In this document: positions 1-6,701 of the stretch, in pieces
Layout of the letters: every line of letters starts with the position of its first letter
Position numbering within the stretch: position 1 is the stretch's first letter
From: an uncultured Bacilli bacterium
GTDB taxonomy: Bacteria; Bacillota_I; Bacilli_A; RF39; UBA660
Reading direction: 5' to 3'
Assembly (NCBI GenBank): GCA_948543905.1
Contig: CAOVIS010000007.1
Location: 9,980-18,459 of the forward strand
Length of the DNA stretch: 8,480 nucleotides
Program-made: the position numbers and the translations under genes
Notes under the pieces: generated by a model
Seen by the model: the letters and a program-made list of their open reading frames with translations, nothing else
Told to the model about the DNA's origin: nothing
Database searches by the model: none

Positions 1-1262
1 TTTTACCGGCCGATAAATATGTTATTGTTAATAAAACTGTTTTAACGGAAATAGACAAAAAAAACTTAATTAATCTCTATGAACCCATTATTGGTTTTGG
101 CGCGACTTCCTTATATTTAACGTTTTGGAGTGACTTAGATCGTTTAGAAATTATGAGTAAAGATTTTTCCCATCATCATTTAATGAGTATTTTGAAAAGT
201 GATTTAGAAAGTATCAAACATGCTCGGGAAGCTTTAGAAGCCGTAGGACTTTTAAAAACATACTTAAAAACCGGCGATATTAATTCCTATGTTTATGAGT
301 TATATTCTCCCTTGAGTGCCAGTGAATTTTTTAATAATCCTATATTAAATATTGTTCTTTATAATAATATTGGTGAAGCTGAATACAGCGAACTAAAAAA
401 AGTCTATCGCAAAGTAAAAATTGATCTAAAAGATTATGAAGAAATAACCAAAACTTTAAATGAGACTTTTGAAGCTACTAATATTCCAGTCATCGAAACT
501 CGTGAACGAGAGACTACTCCTTTAAATATTAAAAGTGATTTAGATTTTGACTTAATCATCAGTAGTATGCCTCATGGACTTCTAAGTGAAAAAGCCTTTA
601 ATAAAAAAATGCGAGAATTACTTATAAATTTAGCTTTTATTTATGATTTAGATTCTTTAAAGATAATTGAATTAATCAGATCAAGTATCAATGATAAAGC
701 TTCTATTGATAAAGAACTATTACGTAAAAATGCTCGGAAGTATTATCAATTTAATAATGGAACTCTTCCCACTTTAATATATCGTTCGCAGCCTGATTAC
801 CTAAAATCACCACTTGGTGATAACTCTAAAAAAGGGCGTATTATCCGTGTATTTGAAAACACCAGTCCTTACGATTTTTTAAAGAATAAATATAAAGGGG
901 CACCTCCCACAGCTCGTGATTTAAAATTATTAGAACTTCTTTTAATTGATTTAGAGTTAAAACCTGCCGTCGTAAATGTTTTAATTGATTATGTTTTAAA
1001 GAAAAATAATAATAAACTAACCTTAAGTTATGTCGAAACTATCGCTGGCCAGTGGAAAAGAAGTGGAGTAAAAACAGCTAGAGAGGCAATGGAACTAGCA
1101 GAAGTTGAACATAAAAAAAGCTGTAAAACAACAAATAAAACAAAATATTCTAAAAAAGAAGAGGCTCCCGTTCCTGTTTGGTTTAACGAAACATTAGTTA
1201 AAGAAGAAGTAAGCGTAGAAGAAGAACAGGAATTAGAAGATTTATTAAAAGAATTCAGGTGA
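1..1262 (+). CDS. dnaB: Replication initiation / membrane attachment protein DnaB (Firmicute type), 5'-truncated by window edge
   Basis: This protein takes part in primosome assembly at the origin and at stalled forks; with DnaD and DnaI it brings the replicative helicase onto DNA. The reading frame is open from base 3 to the TGA at 1260-1262, and the part upstream of the first in-window ATG (153) is plainly coding: it contains NLYEPIIGFGATSLYLTFW (about 69-125), the hallmark of the DnaB/DnaD N-terminal winged-helix domain. The real start is therefore a few codons left of the window. The C-terminal DnaB_2 (DDBH2) domain lies at roughly 900-1090: APPTARDLKLLELLL, then a hydrophobic helix, then YVETIAGQW at 1029-1055, matching the family's YxxxIAxxW motif. 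A charged linker and acidic tail with PVWFNE follow, as in relatives. It is the first gene of a tight operon with dnaI. Family assignment is confident; only the N-terminal few residues are missing. Confidence 0.93.
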   Translation, partial: LPADKYVIVNKTVLTEIDKKNLINLYEPIIGFGATSLYLTFWSDLDRLEIMSKDFSHHHLMSILKSDLESIKHAREALEAVGLLKTYLKTGDINSYVYELYSPLSASEFFNNPILNIVLYNNIGEAEYSELKKVYRKVKIDLKDYEEITKTLNETFEATNIPVIETRERETTPLNIKSDLDFDLIISSMPHGLLSEKAFNKKMRELLINLAFIYDLDSLKIIELIRSSINDKASIDKELLRKNARKYYQFNNGTLPTLIYRSQPDYLKSPLGDNSKKGRIIRVFENTSPYDFLKNKYKGAPPTARDLKLLELLLIDLELKPAVVNVLIDYVLKKNNNKLTLSYVETIAGQWKRSGVKTAREAMELAEVEHKKSCKTTNKTKYSKKEEAPVPVWFNETLVKEEVSVEEEQELEDLLKEFR

Positions 1263-1266
1263 TAAA
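1257..1266 (+). promoter_or_regulatory. Ribosome binding site of dnaI overlapping the dnaB stop codon
   Basis: AGGTG at 1257-1261 overlaps the dnaB TGA (1260-1262) and lies 5 bases before the GTG at 1267. This supports the GTG as the dnaI start and suggests that dnaI translation is coupled to termination of dnaB. Confidence 0.6.
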
Positions 1267-2157
1267 GTGGAAAGTATTAAAAATATTAAAAATACTAATT
1301 TAAATAATGATTTAAAAAATAACTTTAAAGAAAATATGCAAGATAAAGTCTTTAAAGATTTAGTAGCTAAACTTAAAATAAATGAAAATACGGCCATATT
1401 AAACAATTCTATTTTAATGGATAGTGTAAAAGAACTTAAAAACTGTGCTAACTGCTCAGGATTATATGAATGTCAAAATAAAGTATTAGGCCATTATTTG
1501 TATCCTAAAGTTTTTGAGGGTATTATAGATTTAGTCTATATTCCTTGCAAATATAAAAAAGAAGAAGAAAGACTTATAAATAGTAGATTAACCGCCTCTA
1601 AAGAATTACAAGAAGCCAGATTTAAAGATGTTGATATCAAAGATAGGAAACGAGTTAAAGTAATTAAATGGTTAAAAGACTTTTATGATAATTATGATGG
1701 TATTAAAGAAATGAAAGGCCTATTTTTACATGGAACCTTTGGTGGAGGTAAGACCTATCTTATTTATGCATTACTAAATGAACTGAAAATTAGCAAAAAA
1801 ATAACTTATGAAGCCATTTATTTTCCGGAAATATTAAAAAAGCTCAAAGAAGACTGGGATAGTTATAATAGCAAATTAGATTATTATGCTAATGTCCCGA
1901 TTCTTCTTATTGATGATATCGGTGCAGAAAGCGTAAGTGAATGGAGTCGCGATGAAGTCTTAGGTACTATCTTGCAAAACAGAATGAATAACCGTTTAAC
2001 AACCTTTTTTACATCTAATTTAACTATTGAAGAACTAGAAATTCATTTATCACAAACTAAAACCTCTCTTGATAAAGTAAAATCAAGAAGAATAATTGAA
2101 CGAATTAAAAATTTAAGTATCGATATGGAACTCATAACTGAGGATCGCAGAAAGTAG
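1267..2157 (+). CDS. dnaI: Primosomal helicase loader DnaI
   Basis: AAA+ ATPase that carries and loads the replicative helicase (DnaC in Bacillus nomenclature) during initiation. It has 296 residues, close to the usual family length. The N-terminal part carries a zinc-site pattern C60-x2-C63, H77 and C94 (with C69 between) ending in YIPCKY, which fits the helicase-binding zinc domain known from Bacillus DnaI. The C-terminal AAA+ domain shows Walker A GTFGGGKT (156-163), Walker B ILLIDDIGAE (212-221), a sensor-1 region FFTSN (N251), and basic residues R274/R275 in SRRIIERI, where an arginine finger is expected. The start is GTG at 1267, chosen because AGGTG lies 5 bases upstream and no better start leaves room after dnaB. 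It sits 4 bases after dnaB in the classic dnaB-dnaI order. The stop is TAG at 2155-2157. Assignment is very secure. Confidence 0.95.
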   Translation: MESIKNIKNTNLNNDLKNNFKENMQDKVFKDLVAKLKINENTAILNNSILMDSVKELKNCANCSGLYECQNKVLGHYLYPKVFEGIIDLVYIPCKYKKEEERLINSRLTASKELQEARFKDVDIKDRKRVKVIKWLKDFYDNYDGIKEMKGLFLHGTFGGGKTYLIYALLNELKISKKITYEAIYFPEILKKLKEDWDSYNSKLDYYANVPILLIDDIGAESVSEWSRDEVLGTILQNRMNNRLTTFFTSNLTIEELEIHLSQTKTSLDKVKSRRIIERIKNLSIDMELITEDRRK

Positions 2158-2164
2158 GTATTAT

Positions 2165-2737
2165 ATGAAAAATATTGTTGCTATAGTTGGTATGTGCGGA
2201 AGTGGCAAATCCGTTGTTGTAGATTATTTCACTAATAAAGGTTATCAAAAAGTTTATTTTGGGGGAATTACTCTTGAAAAAATGCGAGAAGAAGGAATTG
2301 AAATAACTCCCGAAAATGAAAAATTAATGCGCGAAGGATTACGTGCTAAATATGGCATGGCGGCTTATGCTATTTTATCTTTCCCGAAGATTCGGGAGTA
2401 TTATAGCGAGGGGAATGTTATTATTGATGGTTTATATTCTTGGGATGAACTAGTTGTTTTAAAAGAAGAATTTGGCTCAAGTTTTAAAGTGATTGCTGTC
2501 ACTGTTGATAAAAAATTAAGATATAATCGTCTAGAAACAAGGAATATTAGACCTTTAACTGAAGAGGAAGCCACTAAACGAGATATAAGTGAGATCGAAA
2601 ATATTGCTAAGGGTGGCCCTATAGCTTATGCTGACTATTTTGTCTTTAATAATAGTGACATTAATGCCTTAAATAATAGACTAGATGAAATAACCCAGGA
2701 TATTAAAAATGATATTCCAAGAAATAGAGCTAAATAA
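2165..2737 (+). CDS. Small P-loop kinase, UPF0200 / dephospho-CoA kinase-like
   Basis: A 190-residue P-loop nucleotide kinase-like protein of unproven substrate. What is seen: Walker A GMCGSGKS at 9-16; a segment EGIEITPENEKLMREGLRAKYG (44-65) that resembles the lid/substrate region of archaeal UPF0200 proteins; VIIDGLYSWDE (85-95), like their VIDGIRSxxE motif; arginines in RLETRNIRP (122-130) and KRD (138-140), as in a kinase lid; and ADYFVFNN (156-163), the typical end of CoaE-like folds. It lacks the DAD motif that follows the P-loop in true bacterial CoaE, so I do not call it coaE. It starts 7 bases after dnaI, with a weak GTAGGT-type ribosome site overlapping the dnaI stop, so it is probably co-transcribed with dnaB-dnaI. 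In Bacillus coaE lies not far from dnaB, which makes a CoA or nucleotide kinase role thinkable, but that is inference. Confidence 0.75.
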   Translation: MKNIVAIVGMCGSGKSVVVDYFTNKGYQKVYFGGITLEKMREEGIEITPENEKLMREGLRAKYGMAAYAILSFPKIREYYSEGNVIIDGLYSWDELVVLKEEFGSSFKVIAVTVDKKLRYNRLETRNIRPLTEEEATKRDISEIENIAKGGPIAYADYFVFNNSDINALNNRLDEITQDIKNDIPRNRAK

Positions 2738-2739
2738 TT

Positions 2740-2763
2740 AGTAGTGTTTTAAGCTACTTTTTT
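2740..2763 (+). terminator. Intrinsic terminator of the dnaB-dnaI-kinase operon
   Basis: A 6-bp stem (AGTAGT at 2740-2745 with GCTACT at 2753-2758, one T-G wobble) encloses a 7-base loop and runs into six T residues (2758-2763), three bases after the kinase stop. The stem is short and only moderately GC-containing, so efficiency is uncertain, but position and T-run fit. Confidence 0.6.
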
Positions 2764-2822
2764 AAAAAAACTTAAAAAAAATACAAAGTTTGACAAATAT
2801 CGCGCTTCTCCTATGTTATAGT
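2764..2822 (+). promoter_or_regulatory. Promoter with phased A-tracts upstream of the Rpn-type gene
   Basis: A perfect -35 box TTGACA is at 2790-2795. Two -10 candidates exist: TATGTT at 2812-2817 (16-base spacer, 4 of 6 matches), and TATAGT at 2817-2822 preceded by TG (extended -10, but with a long 21-base spacer). Upstream, A-runs at 2764-2770 and 2774-2781 begin 10 bases apart, that is on one face of the helix, as in UP elements or bent DNA. The promoter as such is well supported; which -10 is used is open. Confidence 0.65.
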
Positions 2823-2829
2823 AAAAACA

Positions 2830-2847
2830 TTTTCCTAAAAAGGAAAA
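2830..2847 (+). promoter_or_regulatory. Leader hairpin before the Rpn-type gene
   Basis: A perfect 7-bp inverted repeat (TTTTCCT / AGGAAAA) with a 4-base A loop lies in the presumed mRNA leader, 17 bases ahead of the start codon and just upstream of the Shine-Dalgarno. There is no T-run after it, so it is not a terminator. Its left arm could also pair with the AGGAG of the ribosome site. Any regulatory role is inference. Confidence 0.45.
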
Positions 2848-2852
2848 TTAGA

Positions 2853-2859
2853 AAGGAGG
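2853..2859 (+). promoter_or_regulatory. Near-perfect Shine-Dalgarno of the Rpn-type gene
   Basis: AAGGAGG lies 5 bases before ATG 2865. It fixes this ATG as the start rather than the in-frame TTG at 2790, which is the -35 box of the promoter. It is the strongest ribosome site of any gene on this strand in the window. Confidence 0.85.
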
Positions 2860-2864
2860 AGCTC

Positions 2865-3692
2865 ATGCCAACAGAAGTTAGATTTATCCCATTAATCAAT
2901 GACCTCATGTTCAAGTATATCTTTAGTTATAAAGCTAATATTAAATATCTAGAATATTTATTAGAAAATCTCTTTAATTATAAAAGTTGTTTCTTAAAAG
3001 ATAAACTAGAAGTAATAAGAGGATTAGAACTAGAAAAAACTAAATATGATGATCGAGGACTAGAAGTAGATATAGTAGTGAGACTTCCTGATGGTAAAGT
3101 AATAAATCTAGAGGCATATACCTCTTTTTATCAAGCCTCAAAACTAAAGAGTTTTTTGTATCAAGGAAATTTATTTTCAACTCAATTAAAAAGTGGTGAA
3201 AACTTTGATAAAGTAAAACTACACTTACAAATAAACTTTGTTAAAGGGAAAAATATCGTAAGTAGAAGATTTACCGTCTTAGCAAGTGATGATTCAAGAG
3301 AGAAATTTATAGATGATTTATTTCAAATTGATGTGATAAATATTGACCAAAAAGTAAATAACAATTATACTATAAATAACAAGTTAAAAAAACTGTTTAA
3401 ATTAATGGGATCAACAACATATGAAGAAGCAAAAGAAAATGTAGAAGGAGAAAGAGTACTAATGGAGATGCTAGAAGATATGCAAAAATTTAATTGGGAT
3501 AAATGGGCAAGTGAATATTTCAGCCGTGAACGGTATCAAAAGAGTGTAGAAGCAGAAAAAGTTCAAATAGCTAAAACAACTGAAAAAAACGATATTGCCA
3601 AAAACATGCTCCAACATGATGAAAGCATAAGTTACATCTCAGAAATAACGGGCTTAAGTGAAGCTGAAATCCTAAACTTAAAAGAAGACTAA
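2865..3692 (+). CDS. Rpn-type / PD-(D/E)XK nuclease-family protein (putative transposase family, PDDEXK_2-like)
   Basis: A 275-residue member of the Rpn / PDDEXK_2 family, relatives of which are recombination-promoting DNA nucleases often labelled transposases. Family signs: the N-terminal INDLMFKYIF (11-20, typical D..FK..F opening); VDIVVRLPDGKVINLEAY (68-85), which aligns with the nuclease core, with D69 and E83 as putative metal ligands; SFLYQGNLFSTQLKSGENF (96-114), corresponding to the usual Y-rich helix and 'lk.Ge.Y' motif; and the C-terminal NDIAKNMLQHDESISYISEITGLSEAEI (242-269), a hallmark tail. In most relatives the core reads E-x-Q; here it reads E83-A-Y85, so catalytic activity is in doubt. 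It has its own promoter, leader hairpin and terminator-like stem between two unrelated housekeeping units. Arginine is mostly AGA and CTA leucine is frequent, unlike dnaB. This fits an acquired gene. No inverted terminal repeats were seen. Confidence 0.8.
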   Translation: MPTEVRFIPLINDLMFKYIFSYKANIKYLEYLLENLFNYKSCFLKDKLEVIRGLELEKTKYDDRGLEVDIVVRLPDGKVINLEAYTSFYQASKLKSFLYQGNLFSTQLKSGENFDKVKLHLQINFVKGKNIVSRRFTVLASDDSREKFIDDLFQIDVINIDQKVNNNYTINNKLKKLFKLMGSTTYEEAKENVEGERVLMEMLEDMQKFNWDKWASEYFSRERYQKSVEAEKVQIAKTTEKNDIAKNMLQHDESISYISEITGLSEAEILNLKED

Positions 3693-3709
3693 TTATTAAA
3701 GTCTTCTTT
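3681..3709 (+). terminator. Stem-loop over the stop codon of the Rpn-type gene
   Basis: A perfect 10-bp stem (AAAGAAGACT at 3681-3690 with AGTCTTCTTT at 3700-3709) encloses a 9-base loop containing the rest of the TAA stop. The 3' arm is T-rich but is followed by A residues rather than a clean T-run, so it may act as a weak terminator or as a 3'-end stabiliser of the mRNA. Confidence 0.5.
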
Positions 3710-3729
3710 AAAAATAACTAATAAAAAAG

Positions 3730-3758
3730 TTAGAAATTCTTATTAATTATGCTATAAT
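3730..3758 (+). promoter_or_regulatory. Promoter of the U32 gene (extended -10)
   Basis: TATAAT at 3753-3758 is preceded by TGC (extended -10 TGN). A poor -35 TTAGAA lies at 3730-3735 with a 17-base spacer. The expected start near 3765 leaves a leader of only about 11 bases before ATG 3776. Confidence 0.7.
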
Positions 3759-3775
3759 ATTTAAAGTGATGTTAT

Positions 3776-5947
3776 ATGAAAAATGAATTATTAGCTCCCG
3801 CTGGAGATTTTGCTTCTTTAAAATCCGCTATAAATAATGGAGCCGATGCTATATATCTAGCTGGTAAAAGTTATGGTGCAAGAAAATATGCTTCAAATTT
3901 TACTAATGAAGAGCTAATAGAAGCTATAAATTATGCTCATTTATATGGTGTAAAAATCTATGTTACTGTAAATACTTTAATTAAAGAAAAAGAATTAGAA
4001 GAATGTTTAAATTATATTAATTTTCTCTATAACATAAATGTTGATGCAATTATTGTTCAAGATATAGGTTTGATAAAACTTGTAAGAGAAACTATCCCTA
4101 AAATGGAAATTCATGCCTCAACCCAAGCCCATACTCATAATATAAATCAAATTAAACTATTAGAAAATTTAGGAGTTAAAAGGGTAGTTTTAGCTCGTGA
4201 ATTAAGTCTAAATGAAATAAATAATCTAAATACAACTATGGAATTAGAAGTATTTATTCATGGTGCTTTATGTATAAGTTATTCTGGTGAGTGTTTGTTT
4301 AGTTCATTTTTACTAGGTAGAAGTGGTAATCGTGGCGAGTGTGCTGGTCTTTGTCGTTTACCTTATAATCTTTTAAAGGATAATAAAATAATTGCTTCCA
4401 ACAAATATCTCCTTAGTCCTAAAGAATTAAATACAACTAATTATTTTGAAGAATTAAAAGCAAGTAAAATATATAGTTTTAAAATAGAAGGACGTATGAA
4501 AAGCCCCGAATATGTTGGCTATGTTACTCATTTATATCGTAAACTCTTAGATAATCCTAATTATAAATTAAGTAATGATGAAATATTTAATTTAAAAAGT
4601 TTGTATAACCGTGGTTTTACAAAAGGGTACTTATTCAATAATACGGCTTCAGAGTTTATAAGTCTTAATTCTTCCAATCATCAAGGAGTTAAAGTAGGAG
4701 AAGTTATTGGTTTTACCAAAGATAAAATAAAAATTAAACTTACCCATGAAATAAATCAAGAAGATGCTATAAGACTGCCTGATGGAAGTGGGATGTACTT
4801 AAACTTTTTATATGATAAAAACTTAAAACTTGTAAATAAATGTAAAGAAAATGATATAGCGTACATCGATAATAAAACCAACTTAAAAACTAAAGGCCCT
4901 GTAAATTTAACGTTAAATAAAAAACTTATTGCGAGTATTAAGAATACTTCTTCTAAAAAAATAAAAGTAAATTGTGAAGTAAAATTATCTCTAAATAATC
5001 TTTACATAACTCTAACAGATGGCATTAATACGGTTATTTATCAAGGACCAGAAGGAGATATTGCTAAAAAGAGTCCTCTAACTAAAGAACGAATAGAAAG
5101 TGTTATGTCTAGGCTTAATGATACTCCTTTTGTTTTAGATAAAGTGAAAATAAATCTTGAAGATGAAGTTTTCATTCCGATTGGCCATTTAAACGAAATC
5201 AGAAGGAATCTCGTAAATAATTTAATTTCTAAAAGAATCGGTGTAAAAAAAGACAATGAATTAACATTTAATTTACACAATAAAAACAATCTTCTTAAAT
5301 CTAAACTCAAAATAAGTGTTTTAGCTAGAACTGAAGAACAAATAAAAGCATTGCTTGATTTAAATGTTGATTATATCTATATTACTAACAACCAATTATA
5401 TAAAAAATATAAAAGACCAAATATCTATTTAAGATTAGATCATGTTAAAGAAAATCATGAATCTTATCAAAATGAAAATTTACTCATTGGGGAGACTGGA
5501 AGCATAATTTATTCTAAAAATAACAATGTTATAAGTGATTATTATCTAAATGTTGTAAATAGCTATTATGTAAGCTACCTGCAAAGTGAAGGTATTAAAA
5601 GAATTACCATAAGCCCTGAATTAAATATAGATGAAATATCTGCTTTGGCTCAAAATACTAATATTCCCTTAGAAATAATCGGTTATGGTACTCTTGAATA
5701 CATGATTATGAAATATAAAATGGATTTAGATAATAATAACTATTTTTTAGAGAATAAAGATAAAAGAAAATTTTTGATCATAACCGATAAATACACACAC
5801 CTAATGAGTGATAAAAAACTCGATTATATAGATTCAATTCCTAAATTTATCAAGTTAGGAATAAGTACTTTTAGACTAGAATTATTAGATGAAAATAGCA
5901 TCGAAATTAAAAAAATTATTACTAAAATCAAAAATTATTTGAATTAA
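3776..5947 (+). CDS. U32 family protein with DUF3656-like insert, RlhA-like (probable RNA hydroxylation)
   Basis: A 723-residue U32-family protein. Although named after a collagenase, characterised relatives hydroxylate RNA: RlhA acts on 23S rRNA and TrhP on tRNA wobble uridine. Length and architecture favour the RlhA branch, but the substrate is inferred. The N-terminal barrel opens with ELLAPAGDFASLKSAINNGADAIY (4-27), contains HASTQAHTHN (113-122) and the family signature around EVFIHGALCISYSGEC (158-173), then RSGNRGECAGLCRLPY (182-197) and FKIEGRMKSPEYV (235-247). C166, C173, C189 and C193 are candidate Fe-S ligands. A DUF3656-like segment spans about 380-485 (PLTKERI, then VFIPIGHLNEIRRNLV). 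A second barrel-like part holds SDYYLNVVNS (587-596) and ISPELN (612-617). No cysteine occurs after C400. The ribosome site is weak (AAGTGA before ATG 3776). The gene is monocistronic, with its own extended -10 promoter, and convergent with lexA. Confidence 0.85.
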   Translation: MKNELLAPAGDFASLKSAINNGADAIYLAGKSYGARKYASNFTNEELIEAINYAHLYGVKIYVTVNTLIKEKELEECLNYINFLYNINVDAIIVQDIGLIKLVRETIPKMEIHASTQAHTHNINQIKLLENLGVKRVVLARELSLNEINNLNTTMELEVFIHGALCISYSGECLFSSFLLGRSGNRGECAGLCRLPYNLLKDNKIIASNKYLLSPKELNTTNYFEELKASKIYSFKIEGRMKSPEYVGYVTHLYRKLLDNPNYKLSNDEIFNLKSLYNRGFTKGYLFNNTASEFISLNSSNHQGVKVGEVIGFTKDKIKIKLTHEINQEDAIRLPDGSGMYLNFLYDKNLKLVNKCKENDIAYIDNKTNLKTKGPVNLTLNKKLIASIKNTSSKKIKVNCEVKLSLNNLYITLTDGINTVIYQGPEGDIAKKSPLTKERIESVMSRLNDTPFVLDKVKINLEDEVFIPIGHLNEIRRNLVNNLISKRIGVKKDNELTFNLHNKNNLLKSKLKISVLARTEEQIKALLDLNVDYIYITNNQLYKKYKRPNIYLRLDHVKENHESYQNENLLIGETGSIIYSKNNNVISDYYLNVVNSYYVSYLQSEGIKRITISPELNIDEISALAQNTNIPLEIIGYGTLEYMIMKYKMDLDNNNYFLENKDKRKFLIITDKYTHLMSDKKLDYIDSIPKFIKLGISTFRLELLDENSIEIKKIITKIKNYLN

Positions 5948-5968
5948 AAAAAGAACCAAAAGTTCTTT
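5946..5968 (-). terminator. Terminator of lexA, shared at the convergent junction with the U32 gene
   Basis: Read on the minus strand, a perfect 7-bp stem (AAAGAAC / GTTCTTT, 5-base loop) begins within the lexA stop codon and runs straight into a further T-run (complement of the A-run 5946-5952). On the plus strand the same hairpin follows the U32 stop at once but is followed by only three T residues, so it should work better for lexA than for the U32 gene. Confidence 0.7.
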
Positions 5969-6596
5969 AAAAACTACGATACAATCCAATTACTTTTCCT
6001 AAAACAGTTACTTTATCTAAAATTATCGGAGCCATTGTATCATTTTCCGGTTGCAAACGAAAATGTCCATTCTCTTTATAATATCTTTTAACAGTTACTT
6101 CATTTTCTTTTGTCATTGCCACTATTATATCTCCATTACGAGCAATACTCTGTTTTTGAACAATAACTACATCTCCATCAAATATCCCTGCTTTAATCAT
6201 TGACTCTCCACTAACATTTAAAGTAAAAATAGTCTCTTTTGCCGGAATTAAACTAGCAGGAAGTGCAAAATATTCATTAGGTTGTTCAATCGCTTCAATT
6301 GGTGAGCCTGCTGTAACTTTCCCTAAAAGTGGAACTTTAATTATTTCTTCATTTTTTTCTTCATATTCGTTGTCTACTAAAATTTCCATCGCTCTAAATT
6401 TGTTATTATTTACTTTTAAGTATCCTGCATTACATAATTTTCTAACATGTGTATGCACTGTCGCAGGACTAGATAATCCGAGCCCATTTCCAATTTCTCT
6501 TATTGATGGGGGATAACCATGAGTCGCTTTAAATTTTTTAATAAAATCTAAAACATTATTTTGTTTTTCTGTTAATTTTTTTAAATTATTCTCCAT
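5967..6596 (-). CDS. lexA: SOS repressor LexA (self-cleaving, S24 family)
   Basis: Transcriptional repressor of the SOS DNA-damage regulon; RecA filaments on single-stranded DNA stimulate its self-cleavage. It has 209 residues, full family length. The N-terminal winged helix-turn-helix reads LTEKQNNVLDFI (8-19), then GYPPSIREIGNGLGLSSPATVHTHVRKLCNAGYL (27-60), the standard LexA DNA-binding domain. The C-terminal S24 domain has the cleavage site A96-G97 in KVTAGSP, catalytic S132 in NVSGESM (127-133) and K170 in EVTVKRYY (166-173), so autocleavage should be intact. The Shine-Dalgarno AGGAGG (plus-strand CCTCCT, 6603-6608) lies 6 bases before the ATG at 6596. A TTGACA-N17-TAAGAT promoter precedes it, and an imperfect palindrome touching the -35 box may be its own operator. 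It is divergent from the M16 pair and convergent with the U32 gene. Confidence 0.97.
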   Translation of the reverse strand: MENNLKKLTEKQNNVLDFIKKFKATHGYPPSIREIGNGLGLSSPATVHTHVRKLCNAGYLKVNNNKFRAMEILVDNEYEEKNEEIIKVPLLGKVTAGSPIEAIEQPNEYFALPASLIPAKETIFTLNVSGESMIKAGIFDGDVVIVQKQSIARNGDIIVAMTKENEVTVKRYYKENGHFRLQPENDTMAPIILDKVTVLGKVIGLYRSF

Positions 6597-6614
6597 ATTT
6601 TACCTCCTAATACC

Positions 6615-6643
6615 ATCTTAACACAAAAATTATTTAATGTCAA
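6615..6643 (-). promoter_or_regulatory. lexA promoter
   Basis: On the minus strand, a perfect -35 TTGACA (plus positions 6638-6643), exactly 17 bases, then -10 TAAGAT (6615-6620). The start would fall near 6608, so the mRNA begins about at the Shine-Dalgarno, giving a leader of about 12 bases. Confidence 0.8.
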
Positions 6644-6655
6644 ACAATTGTATTT
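6641..6655. promoter_or_regulatory. Candidate LexA operator overlapping the lexA -35 box
   Basis: CAAACAATTGTATTT contains the perfect palindrome ACAATTGT (6644-6651). Compared with the Gram-positive LexA box CGAAC-N4-GTTCG, one half fits well (CAAAC, 4 of 5) and the other poorly (GTATT, 2 of 5). Its place, sharing bases with the -35 box, is where an autoregulatory operator would act. The match is imperfect, so this is tentative. Confidence 0.35.
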
Positions 6656-6701
6656 TAATGTTATAAATAAAAAATAATATATAAGAAAATAAACTCAAAA
6701 A

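Noticed and set aside
153..155. ATG at 153 as start of dnaB
   Set aside because: The frame upstream is open and encodes the conserved N-terminal DnaB motif LYEPIIG, so the start is before the window.
2790..2864. Upstream TTG start adding 25 residues to the Rpn-type protein
   Set aside because: The TTG is part of the TTGACA promoter box, has no ribosome site, and the ATG at 2865 has AAGGAGG 5 bases upstream and gives the usual family N-terminus.
5041..5310. Minus-strand open frame of 89 codons inside the U32 gene
   Set aside because: It lies wholly within a well-conserved coding region on the other strand, has no family motifs and no convincing ribosome site; it is a shadow.
5950..5968. GAAC / GTTC inverted repeat at the lexA 3' end as a LexA box
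   Set aside because: The gap is 5 bases instead of 4, it lies downstream of both genes, and the adjoining A/T-run makes it a terminator.
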